Assembly: GCA_047495785.1 (NCBI GenBank)
Contig: JBLDXI010000009.1
Coordinates: 4,154,001-4,218,000, forward strand
DNA: 64,000 nucleotides
Reading direction: 5' to 3'
From: Lepidodermella squamata
Lineage: Eukaryota; Gastrotricha
The translations under genes were made by a program, and so were the position numbers. A model generated the notes under the pieces. The model had not been told where the DNA came from. It did no database searches and saw only the letters and a program-made list of their open reading frames with translations. Below, piece by piece: positions 46,324 through 58,906 of this stretch; within the stretch, counting starts at the first letter, position 1; the number at the start of each line of letters is the position of its first letter.

Positions 46324-46577
46324 ATGGATCGAATGTATATTGATGTTCTGGTTAGTTTTCATTTTTCTTATTGAAAGTCTAATTAACGTCTCATTTTAAA
46401 TAGATGTACGCCGCCACAGCTGCGGAATCAAAAGCGGAAAACAGCTCCAAACAACTTCAAACGCGGCATTCTGGAGCACATCGGCCCAAAAATTCTGACT
46501 GGAAAAGGGCAGCAAGCCAAGGCAACATCAGAGAAAACGTTGAAATGAAAGAAATTCGGAGTAACAGTGGTAGCTAG
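46324..46577 (+). CDS. Possible small gene, 66 residues, two exons
   Basis: Join 46324-46350, 46404-46577. A nine-codon first exon (MDRMYIDVL) ends at CTG|GTTAGT. The acceptor ttttaaatag leads into a frame rich in Lys, Asn, Ser and Gln (AESKAENSSKQLQTRHSGA), ending in TAG. A 53-bp intron, typical for the region, keeps the frame, and AATAAA follows at about 46665. There is no signal peptide, membrane helix or recognised motif. The support is splice structure only. Confidence 0.35.
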
Positions 46578-46830
46578 GTATTTTATTTGATATTTGATAA
46601 ATGCTTAACACCCTGTGATCTTCTACCGGAACTCTGAAACAATTATCTGGTCAAACGTCTGCACAATAAAATTGTCATAAATTAAGTAAAGTCTGGGTTA
46701 CGAGAGGGCCGTTACTATTCATGTAAGATGTTAAACAGGGGAGATTCCAGATATAAATCTTTCTATGTATCAGAACTGCACGCAATTCAATGTCTCATGA
46801 TTTGACGGCCTAAACCGTGTCGATTCGTGT

Positions 46831-49800
46831 TTACTTGATTCGGAACTCAAGGGCTTGAAACGAGTACTGATTGCCGAAATACCAGTTGCTCGTCATGCCT
46901 CGCGCTAGGTATATCCCCCCGTTGGGAACGTTTCCGTACCAATACCTTCCGAACATATTCCTAGTAGCAAGAGCGATAAACAAGAATAACACGACATCGG
47001 TCATATTCTTACAAGTAATGGCAGGTCACTCCGTTGAACCAAATTGGGCCATTGTAAGTGTTGACACAGTTGCTACCATCGTTATCTATTGCTCGGAAGC
47101 CACCGCCAGTGAAAGAACCCACCGGATCTCCTTATTAAAAAAATCATTTTCATCAAATAGAAATGTAATCTCGCGCATCTAACCCCCGAATCCAGATGAG
47201 CTTGTGAAACCACTCGCTGAAAATGTGAAACTGGTCGGAGCTCCAATTGTGAACGATGTGTAGCGAGCATAACCTTTGTTGCCATCTTTTTCCCATGGCC
47301 AGAATATAATTACAAGCTCTTTGGGAGTAGAAGCAAGGCGGCGCAGGTTGTCGAGGCCAACGAAATATTCACCACTTGCATCGCCAAGGTAATTCCTCAT
47401 GTTAGCGAAGTTTGCTCTCACGAACAAATTTTCGTTGCTCCCATCGTCACGTCGGAGAACAACAGTATAACCGCCACCTCCACCTGCCAGATCGTCGCCT
47501 ACCATGTCACACCATACTTCGAATGGAGTGCCTCCATCAGGGTTGATAGCGTAGATGCCACTCTTTTTTTGTCCTTTAGCTAATGCGTCTGCGCAACTTG
47601 TATAATTCCGAGGTGCGCATTGACCAACCCACACATTTGACTGGCAAGTTGCTGAACAGCTCATGTAGGCCTTCGCACACCCCCCAACCATTTCACACGC
47701 CATTTGCTGGCTCGGAATGTAGTTAGGCATTGACCAAGCATCCAGGGTAATGTGCTGCATTCCAGCAGCACAAACTAGGGTAGTTCCCGAATCTCCGTAG
47801 CCCTTATCGAGCAGGGTGCAGAGTCTGTCACTGGCCCTGTAGTTGGCACTCTGGCAGTTGGCTGTGATCTTGCAAAAAGACGCGCAATGGCCTGGTCCAA
47901 ATGTGGCAGATGACGTAAGAGATGTAGCGCCATTCAGCTGGTAGTCTTTGGCCACTTTCATCAGGTCTCCCTTGTTAAGGCCACAGGTGTCTCCTGTGTA
48001 GGGTTCCGGGCAGTCACACCAGTTGTTCGACTTGCAAGTACCACCGTTTAAGCAAGGCGGGTTGCATATTGCTAAAAGAGAGGAGAGCTAGCTTTCGGTA
48101 ACAATTCGCTATACTACTCACCAGTATCACAAGCAGCTCCAGTGTAACCTGACGAGCAAACGCATTGGGAGCTCGCTGCATTGCATGTTCCATAGACACA
48201 TTTCGGATTACAGCCTGTATCTCGCGAGTAGAACTCAATCTCGGCAACTTCGACCTGGTCATATTTCAATCCAGCATAACCCGTAATTCCGAAAAAGACG
48301 GGTCCTGGAATTTGGTTGATGTCCAGGGCCAAATTGTCGAAGATTGTTTGACACACGGTTATTGTACACAGGTAGACCTGAAAAATAGTTGGCGTTATAA
48401 TGGACGTATACATTTCCGGCTTGTCGCTTTATACCGAGGTTAACTTGGCGCTATCGAATCGCAGGCCGATTTGCATTTTCGTTCGCAAATGGAACTCGCC
48501 TCTAATTCCGAAGTTAGCGACATTTCCATCACCCCAGAAGAGGGCATGCTGTGCAGGGCTGGTTGTCGAAGACAGGCTAATCCTGTTGTAAAGAGGCGAT
48601 ACCGTCAGCGTGATGCCAGCTCTTTTGGCGGTAATCCAATTCGCATGATTTCCTTAAATTGTCACAAGCATATATGGGCAATATAAAAAGCAAAACCATG
48701 AAACAGCAATTTACCCGCTGGTCTATCAATGGTGCTGTTACTGAGAATTTCGAAAACAAAACCGTCACCAATTGTTCCAGAGTTGCCGATGTTCATCGTA
48801 ACGTTGATATTGAAATTGGAAAGGCCACTAATAGGCTGAAAAATAATATCCCATTTGCGCTTTTCAGAGCTCACTTTCCTATTTCAAGGGACTTACCTGC
48901 GCGGTAAACATGGAACTTGTATGCGATGCTGCGTTCTTAACCAAACGGTAAAAGGAACCCTGAGGGTTTTGTATAACGTTGTAGATGTAGTACTTGTATT
49001 TCCCTAATGTACCCACAAAAACTATGAATAACAAGTTCTAGGAAAAGTGGCTCACCAACGTCATCCCCCACGCGGAACATGTACTGCGACAAAGCGGATG
49101 TTAACATTCCAGGACCAGCTATATTAACAGTTTCAGCATTTACCACAATTGAGGAAAAAGAACTAGCTAACCAGTTTTACAGTCGGCTCCTGTCCATCCA
49201 GGAAAGCACCAGCAGCTTCCTCCATTGCATATTCCATAAGGAGCTCCACAGTTTACTGTGCAGGTTTTCTCTGTTATTTGAGTTGAAAGAAATTGTGATA
49301 TAAGTAGAAAAATGATTTATGACTAACGCATGTCACAAGCAGCTCCCGTCCATGAAGGAATGCATGAGCACGTCGATGTAGCGGGGTCGCAAGTGCCGTA
49401 GACACAAGGCGGATCACAATTCGCCTCCTTTTTATACACATTGATATCATAAACATCAATCTGGTCATAAGCACCGCCATTGAAGTTGTGCATGCCGACC
49501 ACTAACGGCTGCGGTAAACTGCGAATATCCAAGCCGTTGAGGCCTGAAAATACGAGCTGACAGCCGGTTACGACGCAAAAGTAAACAGTGGTGAGTTGGT
49601 AATCTTCAAATTTGAGGCCGACGTGAAATTTTTGTCGAATCAATGACGCCGCCATTGGCGTGGTCATTTTTCCAGTCGCATCATAAATCTTCATGTCAGT
49701 TACGGTCGTTGAATACGAAATAATCGCCTTGGCTTGATAAGCATTGATGTTAACGGAAAGACCTGCTTTCTGCGCGTCTCTCCAAGGACAGGGGATTGCT

Positions 49801-50530
49801 TTAGTACATAAAAAGAATGAGGTGCAGATCGTTCGCAGGCCACGCTGTTACCTGTTGTTCCTGGTGATCGATAGGTCGAGGTGTTGCTCGAAATCTCGAA
49901 CGACAGACCGTCTGCGTTTGCACCCGTGTTGCCCCAAAGAACGGTATAATTGATGCTGAAATTCGGTATTAACGGTAAAGCCTGAAAGATTCAGTTAACA
50001 TGATCACATCGCACTTTCGCACCCTTAATTCAACCTGTTTGCTATACATGTGGCTGCATTGTGACATCGCGTTCTGCCCGAGACGTATTGCTCCGTTAGG
50101 CTGTGGATTCGGAATTCCAGGAAAGATGAACATGTCGTAGTTGCCTTATAAATTTCGAAGACAGTGGGGTAAGGCCTGAAAATTCTATAAATTTACTTGT
50201 GTCTCCGTTTTGCAGAGTGAATTGCGGAAGGAGCGTATCTTGGGGATATTTGAACAGGAGCGCTACAAGCAGCATAGCAATTTCTCTCTTTACTACCTAT
50301 TACTACTGAGCTTACTAGTTTTGCAGTCGCTGCCTGTCCATAAAGGCAGGCAAGTACAGTTGTTTGTTGCCGTGCAGTAGCCATTTGTTGGGCAGTCAAA
50401 GGAACAGGCTATTGGGTTTCATTTTCGTGATCTGCTCTTTGAGTTATAAATTTATCCGCAACTTACTCTGACCATATACTAGCGCCAAGCCCAACGAAAA
50501 TAGAGCTAATCTTATGAGCTGAAAATTCAT
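46831..50530 (-). CDS. Secreted ConA-like/EGF/PAN/fibrinogen-domain protein 1
   Basis: Starts at ATG 50530 with a signal peptide (LIRLALFSLGLALVYGQS) and ends at TAA 46831-46833. Traceable exons include 46831-46960, 47013-47130, 47184-48071, 48122-48377, 48435-48652, 48715-48835 and 48897-49003; those further 5' are only partly resolved. Module order: EGF-like Cys motifs (CLYGQ...WTGSDC type), a beta-sandwich unit resembling ConA-like lectin folds (RQKFHVGLKFEDYQLTTVYF) closed by an EGF (CVYGTCDPATSTCSC), another EGF, a second ConA-like unit (GTIGDGFVFEILSN), EGF, EGF, a PAN/Apple-like domain (KVAKDYQLNGAT...) and a fibrinogen C-terminal domain (NPDGGTPFEVWCDM; GLDNLRRLASTPKEL; CHYL/NMFGRYWYG). 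Likely an extracellular carbohydrate or pattern binder; the ligand is unknown. Confidence 0.8.
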
Positions 50531-51466
50531 CCTAGCATTCAACTCGAAGAAAAAATTAGGCTGTGAAACAATAGCTCGTGTGCGACTTCAAGTAACTTTC
50601 GACATTCTTATCAATTTTTCATCACCTGCTTTGCCACTTGCTTAAAAGTTAGTATCAAGGTATGAGCCGATCGACATGTTGCCTTGTCGAACACTTTTTG
50701 ATCTGCGAGGACGATCATTATCAACGCGGGATAGGTGATGCGTTTGCTCATTCGATATGCATAGTCTGCATGTATTAAACAGCTGCGCAGCAACGGGTTC
50801 GGTTTCTTATACATACATACATTTAACGGCTGATATTTTTGAAACAATAGCGAGAGTTTCGAACCGACTCGGTAAAACGGCTAAATACCTAGCCAAACTT
50901 TACTGGCGGGAAAGGCTCGTTCGATTAGGCAAATATAGCAGACCGTAAAGAATTAGAAGCCAAAAGAATGTTAAAAGGCGAAATGCGCAGCATTTTTTAG
51001 AATAAATTAAAGGAATTGAAAAGAATTTTCAGGATATTCAACTCCATTTTTCCGCTCTCATTCGTTTGTAAGAACAGTTTCCATAGCTTTCAACTCACTT
51101 TCATCTATGTGAGAAAACAGCACAAAAAATTCCCGCTAATTACATTTGATTAGATACTAATAACATTCTTAGCAATTCAATATCATAAAGAAACATTCTG
51201 CACAAATGTGACAACTGCAACCATGCTACGACCCTAATGCATGAGGGTTATGTCAGTAAAAACAACTCGATAACAACTTGATAAAATTATTAGAATAAAG
51301 AGCCTAAAAGTTTACGAAAAACTGGGCGCTGAGACTTCAACCGACCGCCCAATAATAACATACGTATTCGAATTCACTCAGGCATTGATAATAAATACAA
51401 GTATTCCATCAAATGCTTGAAGATCAAGGAAAAATATTCTAGTCAGGCTGAAGTTCCACCAAGTTT
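50531..51466. other. Intergenic DNA between fibrinogen-domain genes 1 and 2
   Basis: AT-rich with no gene recognised. Contains the promoter of gene 1 and the 3' flank of gene 2. Confidence 0.4.
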
Positions 51467-52839
51467 TTACTTGACACGAAATTCGATTCCTTGCATCGAA
51501 TAGTAGTAGCCGAGGTAATAATACGTCGAGATACCTGTGGCAAAATACGCCGGGCTAACTGTGTACGGACCATAGTAGTACTTTCCGAACGGATTCCTAG
51601 AATCAAACGTTAGTGCCTTCTACTGTTACTGAAAACGTGAAATATCTCACATGTAATGGCATGGGTTGTTATCTGTCCACAGAGGTCCTTGGAATTTGTT
51701 AATGCACCCAGCAACATCGTTGCTAATGCCTCTAAAAGCTCGCCCGTTGAAGCTGTCTGTTGGATCCCCTGCAGTTTACAATAGAGAGCTTTTTTCTGGC
51801 TATGCATTTATCCGTCTTACCTGTCCAACCTGCAGAGGCACTGAAACCAGTTGAATTAAAAACAAAATTTGGGGCAGCCCCTATTGTGAAAAATGTGTAG
51901 CGAACGGAAGCTTTGTTACCATCTCTATCCCAAGGCCAGACGATGATTACAAGTTCCTTCGGCGTTGAAACGAGACGGCGTAAATTATCAAGACCGATAA
52001 AGAATTCTCCGCTAGGATCACCCCTGTAACCTCGCATTGTGGACAAAGTTTGCCTGATGAATAGATTCTCGTTGCTTCCATCACTCCGTCGCATGAAAAC
52101 AGTATAGCCGCCACCTCCACCTGCCAGATCGTCGCCTACCATGTCACACCAAACTTCGAATGGAGTGCCCCCGTCAGGATTGACAGCGTAGATGCCACTC
52201 TTCGTTTGACCCTTTGCTAATGCGTCGGCGCAACTCGTGTAGTTTCGAGGTGCGCATTGGCCAACCCATTTGTTTGACTGGCAAGTTGCTGAACAGCTCA
52301 TGTACGGCTTCGCGCAACCTCCGACCATTTCACAAGCCATTTGCTGGCTCGGAATGTAGTTGGGCATCGACCAAGCATCCAGCGTAATATGCTGTATTCC
52401 AGCGGCACAAACTAGGGTAGTTCCCGAATCTCCGTAGCCCTTATCGAGCAGGGTGCAAAGTCGATCACTGGCTCTGTAGTTGGCACTCTTGCAGTTGGCT
52501 GTGATCTTACAAAACGACGCGCAATGGCCTGGTCCAAATACAACAGAAGACGTAAGAGTTGTAGCGCCATTCAGCTGATAGTCTTTGGCCACTTTCATCA
52601 GGTCTCCTTTGTTAAGGCCACAGGTGTCTCCTGTGTAGGGTTCCGGGCAGTCACACGAGCTATTTGTGCAGGTACCACCGTTCAAGCAAGGCGGGTCGCA
52701 TGTTGCTGAAAGATGAGAATGCTTGCTTTAATAGCAATATTTGATTTTTTAAAAACAAATCCATGTTGGACTTACATTGGCCTGCAACAAACGTTAGGCC
52801 CATCAAAACAAGTGAGAATCTTTCAATGCAATAATACAT
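51467..52839 (-). CDS. Short EGF/PAN/fibrinogen-domain protein 2, 4 exons
   Basis: Complement join 51467-51596, 51651-51768, 51821-52705, 52776-52839; 398 residues, phases closed. A signal peptide (SLVLMGLTFVAG) is followed directly by one EGF (CLNGGTCTNSSCDCPEPYTG), a PAN/Apple-like domain with GHCASFCKITANCKSANYR, a Cys-rich connector and a fibrinogen C-terminal domain (NPDGGTPFEVWCDM, GLDNLRRLVSTPKEL, CHYMNPFGKYYYG). All ConA-like/EGF repeats of its neighbours are missing, yet the signal exon is present, so it is a minimal paralogue and not a truncated model. Nucleotide identity to gene 1 across EGF-PAN is visibly very high (long identical runs around 47740-47830 and 52360-52450). Confidence 0.88.
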
Positions 52840-53787
52840 TTTTTTATTCTGGACATGAGTATGGCAACTCGACAATTGTTTAAAGTTGTTCTAATATTAA
52901 ACAGTCTGTTTTCATTCTATGGAAGATTTATCGAATCCCGATCAAACTTCAATTCAGTTTTTTTTATTCCAGCGTGACATCGATCATTTCATGTGTCGAG
53001 AATAGTAACTGACGACATTTAACATTCAGCAGCTTGGAGTCAAAACAAAAGGCTCTCAGCTAAACCTTTCAACCCTGAGTAAATAAACAGCCAGCCTGTT
53101 GGGCTAGAAGTCGAGCCCATCATAAATTACTAATGCAAAAAATACTGCTTCAGGCAAAATGGCTTTGATGATAGATTCGTTTGCTCGTCTTCTTAAAAGA
53201 AAATAAGATCTATCGCTGCTGCATGGGGATGGGCGTTGTGTCATGTTGAAGCGAACATTTAACCTTGAAACAAATACTTGACCTCAAATATCAGCGTTTT
53301 TCTCGACTGATCGATTAGGATATGAATAATTGCTTCGAGACTGGTTTTATCACTCTCCTAGCCAAGAAATAGGTGCAGCCAATCAGCCTTCACATCGACG
53401 ATTTTAAGAACTGATATGCATACGTTTACTCGCTTTATTGGGGAGCGTTGAATATCCATGAAATTTAAGATAGATAATTTCCAATTTATCGTCCTGCATT
53501 CTTCGTATGTATCAAGTCACTGCAGGATAGACCCATTTTGGGATAATATTACGCAGGGTCTCTTCAGATGCGCAAACCTAGCTCTTGAGCAATTATCTGG
53601 TTATGAGTACCAGCTATTGTACTGGGCTTTTTAGCTTTCTCTGGCGCCAGAGCGTGCTAATAGAAAACATATCCGCTACGTTCCTTTTAGGCGGCGTATC
53701 ATATCATAGCCATAGGCAGAACGTGACTTTTTCTGAGATAAACAGGTTTTTCCTGTTTGAACGTTCAGTTTTTATTAGCATTAAAAC
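52840..53787. other. Intergenic DNA
   Basis: Between gene 2 (-) and the ankyrin gene (+). No convincing gene. A 73-codon frame at 53585-53806 overlaps the ankyrin start and looks accidental. Confidence 0.4.
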
Positions 53788-54642
53788 ATGGCAGCTAACA
53801 AAATGAAAGCGCTAACTGAGTCATGTACCGAATCCGTAGATCTCACTAGTTTCAAAGACTTGATTTCACGCTCGGATTTCAAAATCACCTGGCGAGACCC
53901 ATCCCTTCGTGAGACGCCCGAGGTCGCAATAAAAGACGGCACGCTGCTTCATCTTGTTACGCTGTATCCTAACGACGAAGAAGATCGACTGCAAGTCGTC
54001 AAATTACTTATTAATAACAAAATCGATGTTAACGCGAAAGATTCGTGCTTTGGCAACACTGCCTTGATGTTGGCTGCTATTAGAGGCAATCTCGAAATAG
54101 CTCGACTTTTGATCGATTCTGGCGCAGCGATCGACAATCAGAACGCAAACGGCGAAACGGCTTTGATGCTAGCTGCTGCGTTTGGAAAGCTTTCTTGCCT
54201 GACTTTCTTCATCGAGAAGGGAGCTGATTTTAATGTTGCTGATATCAAGGGGGTTACTCCACTTATGATTGCAGCCAAACATGGTAACTACGACGTTGTG
54301 AAGCTTCTTGGAGAGAGTAGAGCCAACTCATCCGTGGAGGACAATAGCGGATCAACCCCGTTACACTACGCTGCATCTGGCGGCTTCCTAGAAATTGTTG
54401 ACTACTTGATCAGTGGCAAGGGAGCTGAAATCAACGTTGCGGATAAATTTGGCCAGACCCCGCTGATGTTGGCTTGCGGATGTGGTCAACTCGAGGTGAC
54501 GAAGTATTTGCTCGGTGAAGGAGCAGCTTTGGACCTGCGTGATGCTAATGGATGGACTGCTCTAAAGTATGCCTTGTCCAACAAGGACGATGTCATAGCA
54601 AAGCTTCTCAAGGAATATGGTGCTGCACTAGAGGAGGAGTAA
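53788..54642 (+). CDS. Ankyrin-repeat protein, intronless
   Basis: A single exon of 284 residues. After about 60 residues, ankyrin repeats run to the C-terminus with the canonical G-x-TALMLAA / GxTPLHYAA turns: CFGNTALMLAAIRGNLEIAR, NGETALMLAAAFGK, KGVTPLMIAAKHGNYDVV, SGSTPLHYAASGGFLEIVDY, FGQTPLMLACGCGQLEV and NGWTALKYALSNKD. That gives about six or seven repeats of 33 residues, a protein-binding surface. There is no other domain. Gankyrin-type (PSMD10) proteins are similar in size, but the repeat register does not allow a firm call. The gene is intronless among intron-rich neighbours, which may point to retroposition. AATAAA at about 54768. Confidence 0.85.
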   Translation: MAANKMKALTESCTESVDLTSFKDLISRSDFKITWRDPSLRETPEVAIKDGTLLHLVTLYPNDEEDRLQVVKLLINNKIDVNAKDSCFGNTALMLAAIRGNLEIARLLIDSGAAIDNQNANGETALMLAAAFGKLSCLTFFIEKGADFNVADIKGVTPLMIAAKHGNYDVVKLLGESRANSSVEDNSGSTPLHYAASGGFLEIVDYLISGKGAEINVADKFGQTPLMLACGCGQLEVTKYLLGEGAALDLRDANGWTALKYALSNKDDVIAKLLKEYGAALEEE

Positions 54643-54989
54643 CATTCAATTTGAGCGTTGAATTCGACAGAAATAGTAACCCGGTGCTTATTTAAAATGA
54701 GTTTTAACAAAAAAATTATGTGCTTTGTACTTGATCGACTTCAGCAGGAGCCAATAGCAAACAATTAATAAAACGGTTTCAATGCGGCTGGTTTTATTGG
54801 GAACAAATTGTTGTCCTAGTTGTCGTCAGTATTCTATTAGAGAGCTTAGATTTGGTATGAAGGCTGACTGCTGAATTTAGTCGAATATTGGAAATGGAGT
54901 AATCAAACGCAAAATCAAACGCAAAATGTAATCAGATCATTTTCGTTAATTAGGTTTATGATAGTAGCTTGATCATGCGCTCCCAATAG
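54643..54989. other. Convergent 3' flanks
   Basis: 3' ends of the ankyrin gene (+) and fibrinogen-domain gene 3 (-). Nothing else seen. Confidence 0.4.
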
Positions 54990-57900
54990 CTATTTCACTC
55001 GGAACTCGAGTTGCTTCATGGAATAATAGTTGCCCATGAAAAAAATGCTAGTCACGCCGGTACCAAAGTAGGCATCGCTCTGGGTGTAGTAACCATACAT
55101 ATACCTTCCGAATGGATTCCTGCCGAAGTAAGGTTATGTAGGTAAACAATGAAAATATAATCGGAAGTGCTCACAGCGAATGGCATGGGTTGTTATCTGT
55201 CCATACTGGGCCCTGATAACGATTAACACAGCCGCCTGCGTCGTTTTCAATGCTCCTGAACGGGCGGCCGTTGAAACTGCCATCGGCCATGTCGCCTAAG
55301 AAGTGACAAGAAAGGCATAACTTTACATAACTCAAAGAAATCACTCAACCGCTGAGACCCGACGAGGAAAAGCCAGCTGCAGAGAACACGAAATTTGTTG
55401 GGGCTCCGATCGTGAAAGAAGTGTATCGAGCGAATCCCTTGTTACCATCAGGCTCCCACGGCCAGAACAGCATGACGAGTTCTTTTGGGCTCTGAGCGAG
55501 TCGATATAGATTGTCCAAACCGATAAAAAACTCCCCGGATGGGTCGCCTCTATATGTCCGCATTGTGGCCACGCTTTGGCGGAGAAATAAGTTGGAATTA
55601 CTGCCTTCAACTCTGCGTAAGAAGACGGTGTAACCACCCCCACCACCAGCAAGGCTGTCACCCCGCATGTCACACCATACTTCAAAGGGGGTTCCGCCAT
55701 CAGGTTTGATCATATACACGCCAGTTCTTGTCTCATTTTTCGCGAAGGCATCGCTGCAACTCATGTAGTTTCGAGGTGAGCATTGGCCGACCCAACGATT
55801 CGAAACGCATGAGGAGTAGCAGCTCATGTAAGGCTTTGGACAGCCTCCAACCATTTCGCAAGCCATTTGTTGGCTCGGAATGTAGTTAGGCATCGACCAA
55901 GCGTCCATTGTCATATGCTGACTCCCGGCCTCGCAAGCTAAGCTCGTCCCAGCATCACCAAAGCCTTTGTCTAGCAACTGGCATCGCCTGTCGCTGAATC
56001 GAAAATTGACCCCCTTGCAGTTTGAGGTATCTTGGCATTTCGCAGCGCAGTGGCCAGGTCCGAGCATTGTCTGAGTTGATAAAACCGTAGCGCCATCCAA
56101 TCGGTAGTCTCTTGCAGCTTTCATCAAATTCGACTTGCTAATGCTGCAGTCAGGGCCAGTGTGAGTGTTGGGGCAGAAGCAGAAGTCGGGCGAGGTGCAT
56201 GTACCTCCATTTAAGCATGGCTGTGTGCAGATTGCTAAGTTTTAAGAATTAGCTACCCTGGCCTAGGAGGATATAGAAATCTTACGAGTATCGCAAGCAT
56301 TGCCGGTGAAGCCAGGGGAACAGACACATTTCGAAGCTGCCGCATTGCAAGTACCGAAAACGCACTTGGGCGAGCATGCGTTATCCAAAGTGTAGAAAGT
56401 TATGTCGTAAAGATCAATTGCATCGAATTTTGCGCCTGAAAATCCAGTAATTCCAAAGAAGACAGGACCTGGGATCATTGAGATGTCCAAAGCGAGACCA
56501 TCAAACAGAATTCGACACCTGACAACAGTGCACATGGATACCTGGAAGCCGAAAAGCTATGAAGCATCCTGATAAATATCGCTAACTTACTTGCACAAGT
56601 TTGCTGTCGATAATACGGAACCCAAACTGCATCTTCTGGCGAAGAATCGGATTCCCGAGTATTCCGAAGGTAGCAACGTTACCTGGACCCCAGAATAATG
56701 CATGCTTAGCCGGCGACCTGGTTGAAGAAAGGGAAATTCTATTGTATAGTGGTGACACAGTTATCGTGATTCCGGTCCGGTTGGCGTTGATCCATGACCC
56801 GAGATTTCCCACGGGTCTATCAATCGTGTTGTTGCTTAAAATCTCGAAAACAAAGCCGTCACCAATCGTTCCTGATTTCCCGACCTCAATGGTGACATTG
56901 ATGTTATAATTCGAGAGGCCAGTGATTGGCTGAAATTGAAATCAGTTGCTACAACGCTATGAATTCATCGAAACAAACCAATTTCGTGAACAATGAGCTG
57001 GTTAATGAAGCCTGGTTTGTAACCAGTCTTGTAGCCCCGTTTGCCTGTGGATTCGATACGGCCGAATTGATGTACAAGTTGTAGTTTTCTGTTGGTAAAT
57101 TGGATAAGATTTTCAAGGTAATTCTAGCTTCATTGATTAATTACGAGTATTGCTTGCTCCAAAGCTGTACTGCGCCAAAGCATTGGCGGAGCCGAACATG
57201 TTAGCAGATGGTGTCGTGCAGTCAGTTCCAGACCAACCTGGTAGACAAGAGCATATGTCTACCCCTGTGCAATAGGCGTTGGCTGTGCAAGGGGTGGAGC
57301 AGGTTGCGACTTCAAACAAATCCTCAGTGAAAACAATGGTGCATTAGTTAAGGCCAGCTATACCTGTATCGCAAAGGGTTCCGGTGAAACCAGGAGTGCA
57401 TGAGCATGTAAGCGTTGAATTGTTACAGGTTCCATAGACGCAAGTTGAATTGCAAACCGCGAGTCGTTGATACACTTTGATGTCATACAAATCTTGCTGA
57501 TCGTATGCGCCCCCATTGTAAGCCGTCATGCCAACTTGAATAGGCCCAGGGATGTTTCGAATATCAAGCCCGGTTAATCCAGTGAACAAATTCTGGCAAC
57601 CAGTGACCGCACAGAATGAAACTGTTGTGAGTAAGAAGTTCTCAAATCTTAGCCCGAGATGGAATTTCTGCCGAATCAATGGTCGAGTCATTGAAAGAGT
57701 TCCGGCGTTGCCAGTTGGGCCGAAGACGCCCAAAGCAGCACTGGTTGTTGAATAGGCTACAGCAGCTCTGGATTGCCAGGCGCTGATTCCAACGATCAAC
57801 CCAATTCTATTTGCACTAATCCAGTCAAACGGGTTGGCTGAAATATAAAAATGAAAGCGGTTAATATGAAAGGGCAACTCGAATACTGAGTGATCTCGGA

Positions 57901-58568
57901 ATTGATGAATTGCTGAGAAGCTCAAAGGCCATGCCATCTGCATATGTCCCCCAATTTCCAAAATGAACAGTGTAGTTGATGCTGAAGTTTGGTATTAACG
58001 GCAAGGGCTGCAAATACATGGAAATTGTCGTAAACTAAGTTTTGTTAAGGATGCAGAGTACCGCTTTGCTGAACAGGTAGCTTAACTGAGATGCTGTGTT
58101 TTGGCCCATTCGAATGGCTCCATTCGGCTGGGGATTAGTTATCGCCGAAGAAAGATATGTATCATAATTGCCTACGTAAGATGTGCTTATTTCAGCATTT
58201 CGAGTTCTTTTGTTTCAATCCTTACTTGTATTTCCATTCTCCAGAGAGAATTGCGGTAGTGCAGGATCAGGTGGGTAATTCCACGTGAGCGCTTTAAATC
58301 AATCAATACCCGGGACAGTTAAAGAATTATGCGTAATATGAATTAGGTCTCACATGTTCCGCAGTCAAATCCTGTCCAGCCAGCTAAGCACGTACAGTTG
58401 TTAGTTGCTGCGCAGTAGCCATTTGTCGGACAATCAAATGAGCAAGCTAAAAAATGATTTCAATCAAGCCGTTATCACAGGAACTGGAGTCAAACTTTGC
58501 CCGTAGATGAGACCGACGATGAAAGTGGAAATCAGCCATAGGCAAAATATTTTGCCTGATACTGCCAT
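54990..58568 (-). CDS. Secreted ConA-like/EGF/PAN/fibrinogen-domain protein 3
   Basis: ATG 58568 with signal peptide (IFCLWLISTFIVGLIYGQS); stop 54990-54992. The order of modules is as in gene 1. EGF comes first, then a ConA-like unit (RQKFHLGLRFENFLLTTVSF) with EGF CVYGTCNNSTLTCSCTPGF. Next are EGF (CTANAYCTGVDICSCLPGW) and a second ConA-like unit (TVSPLYNRISLSSTRS, RQKMQFGFRIIDSKL) with EGF CVFGTCNAAASKC. The chain ends with EGF, PAN/Apple-like (GHCAAKCQDTSNCKGVNFR) and fibrinogen domain (KPDGGTPFEVWCDMRGDSL, GLDNLYRLAQSPKEL). The last exon is 54990-55119, 130 nt as in genes 1, 2 and 5. The 5' exons are short and separated by 50-80 bp introns, and not every junction was resolved. Confidence 0.8.
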
Positions 58569-58906
58569 CGTTTTTTAGAATAACGGAAAATGTCTGATTT
58601 TGTCAGTAAAAGGCCTCAACGCGAATTCTTAACCGTCTACCATGCAGACGGCTACTTTATAAATTAGTCAATCGTTAGGTGAGATGTGACTTGCCGCTTA
58701 ACTCATCGAAGCTATATAAGGTGCGAGAACCGTGACTGGAGGTCGCTAACAGCGCGGCAGAAATTTTTTTGATAACGATCGGAACAAAATCGAAAAATCC
58801 AGCCATCATGCTATGGGGAAATTTTTATTTATTTATTCACAGTCGTCGATAAAATTGGGGAATGTTTTTCCAATAGAGTTTATAGTTTCTGAGTTTCGAA
58901 GTTTTA
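58569..58906. other. Intergenic DNA between genes 3 and 4
   Basis: About 340 bp holding the gene 3 promoter and gene 4 3' flank. No further feature. Confidence 0.4.

Noticed and set aside
53585-53806. 73-codon frame upstream of the ankyrin gene
   Set aside because: Overlaps the ankyrin start codon in another frame and has no supporting features.
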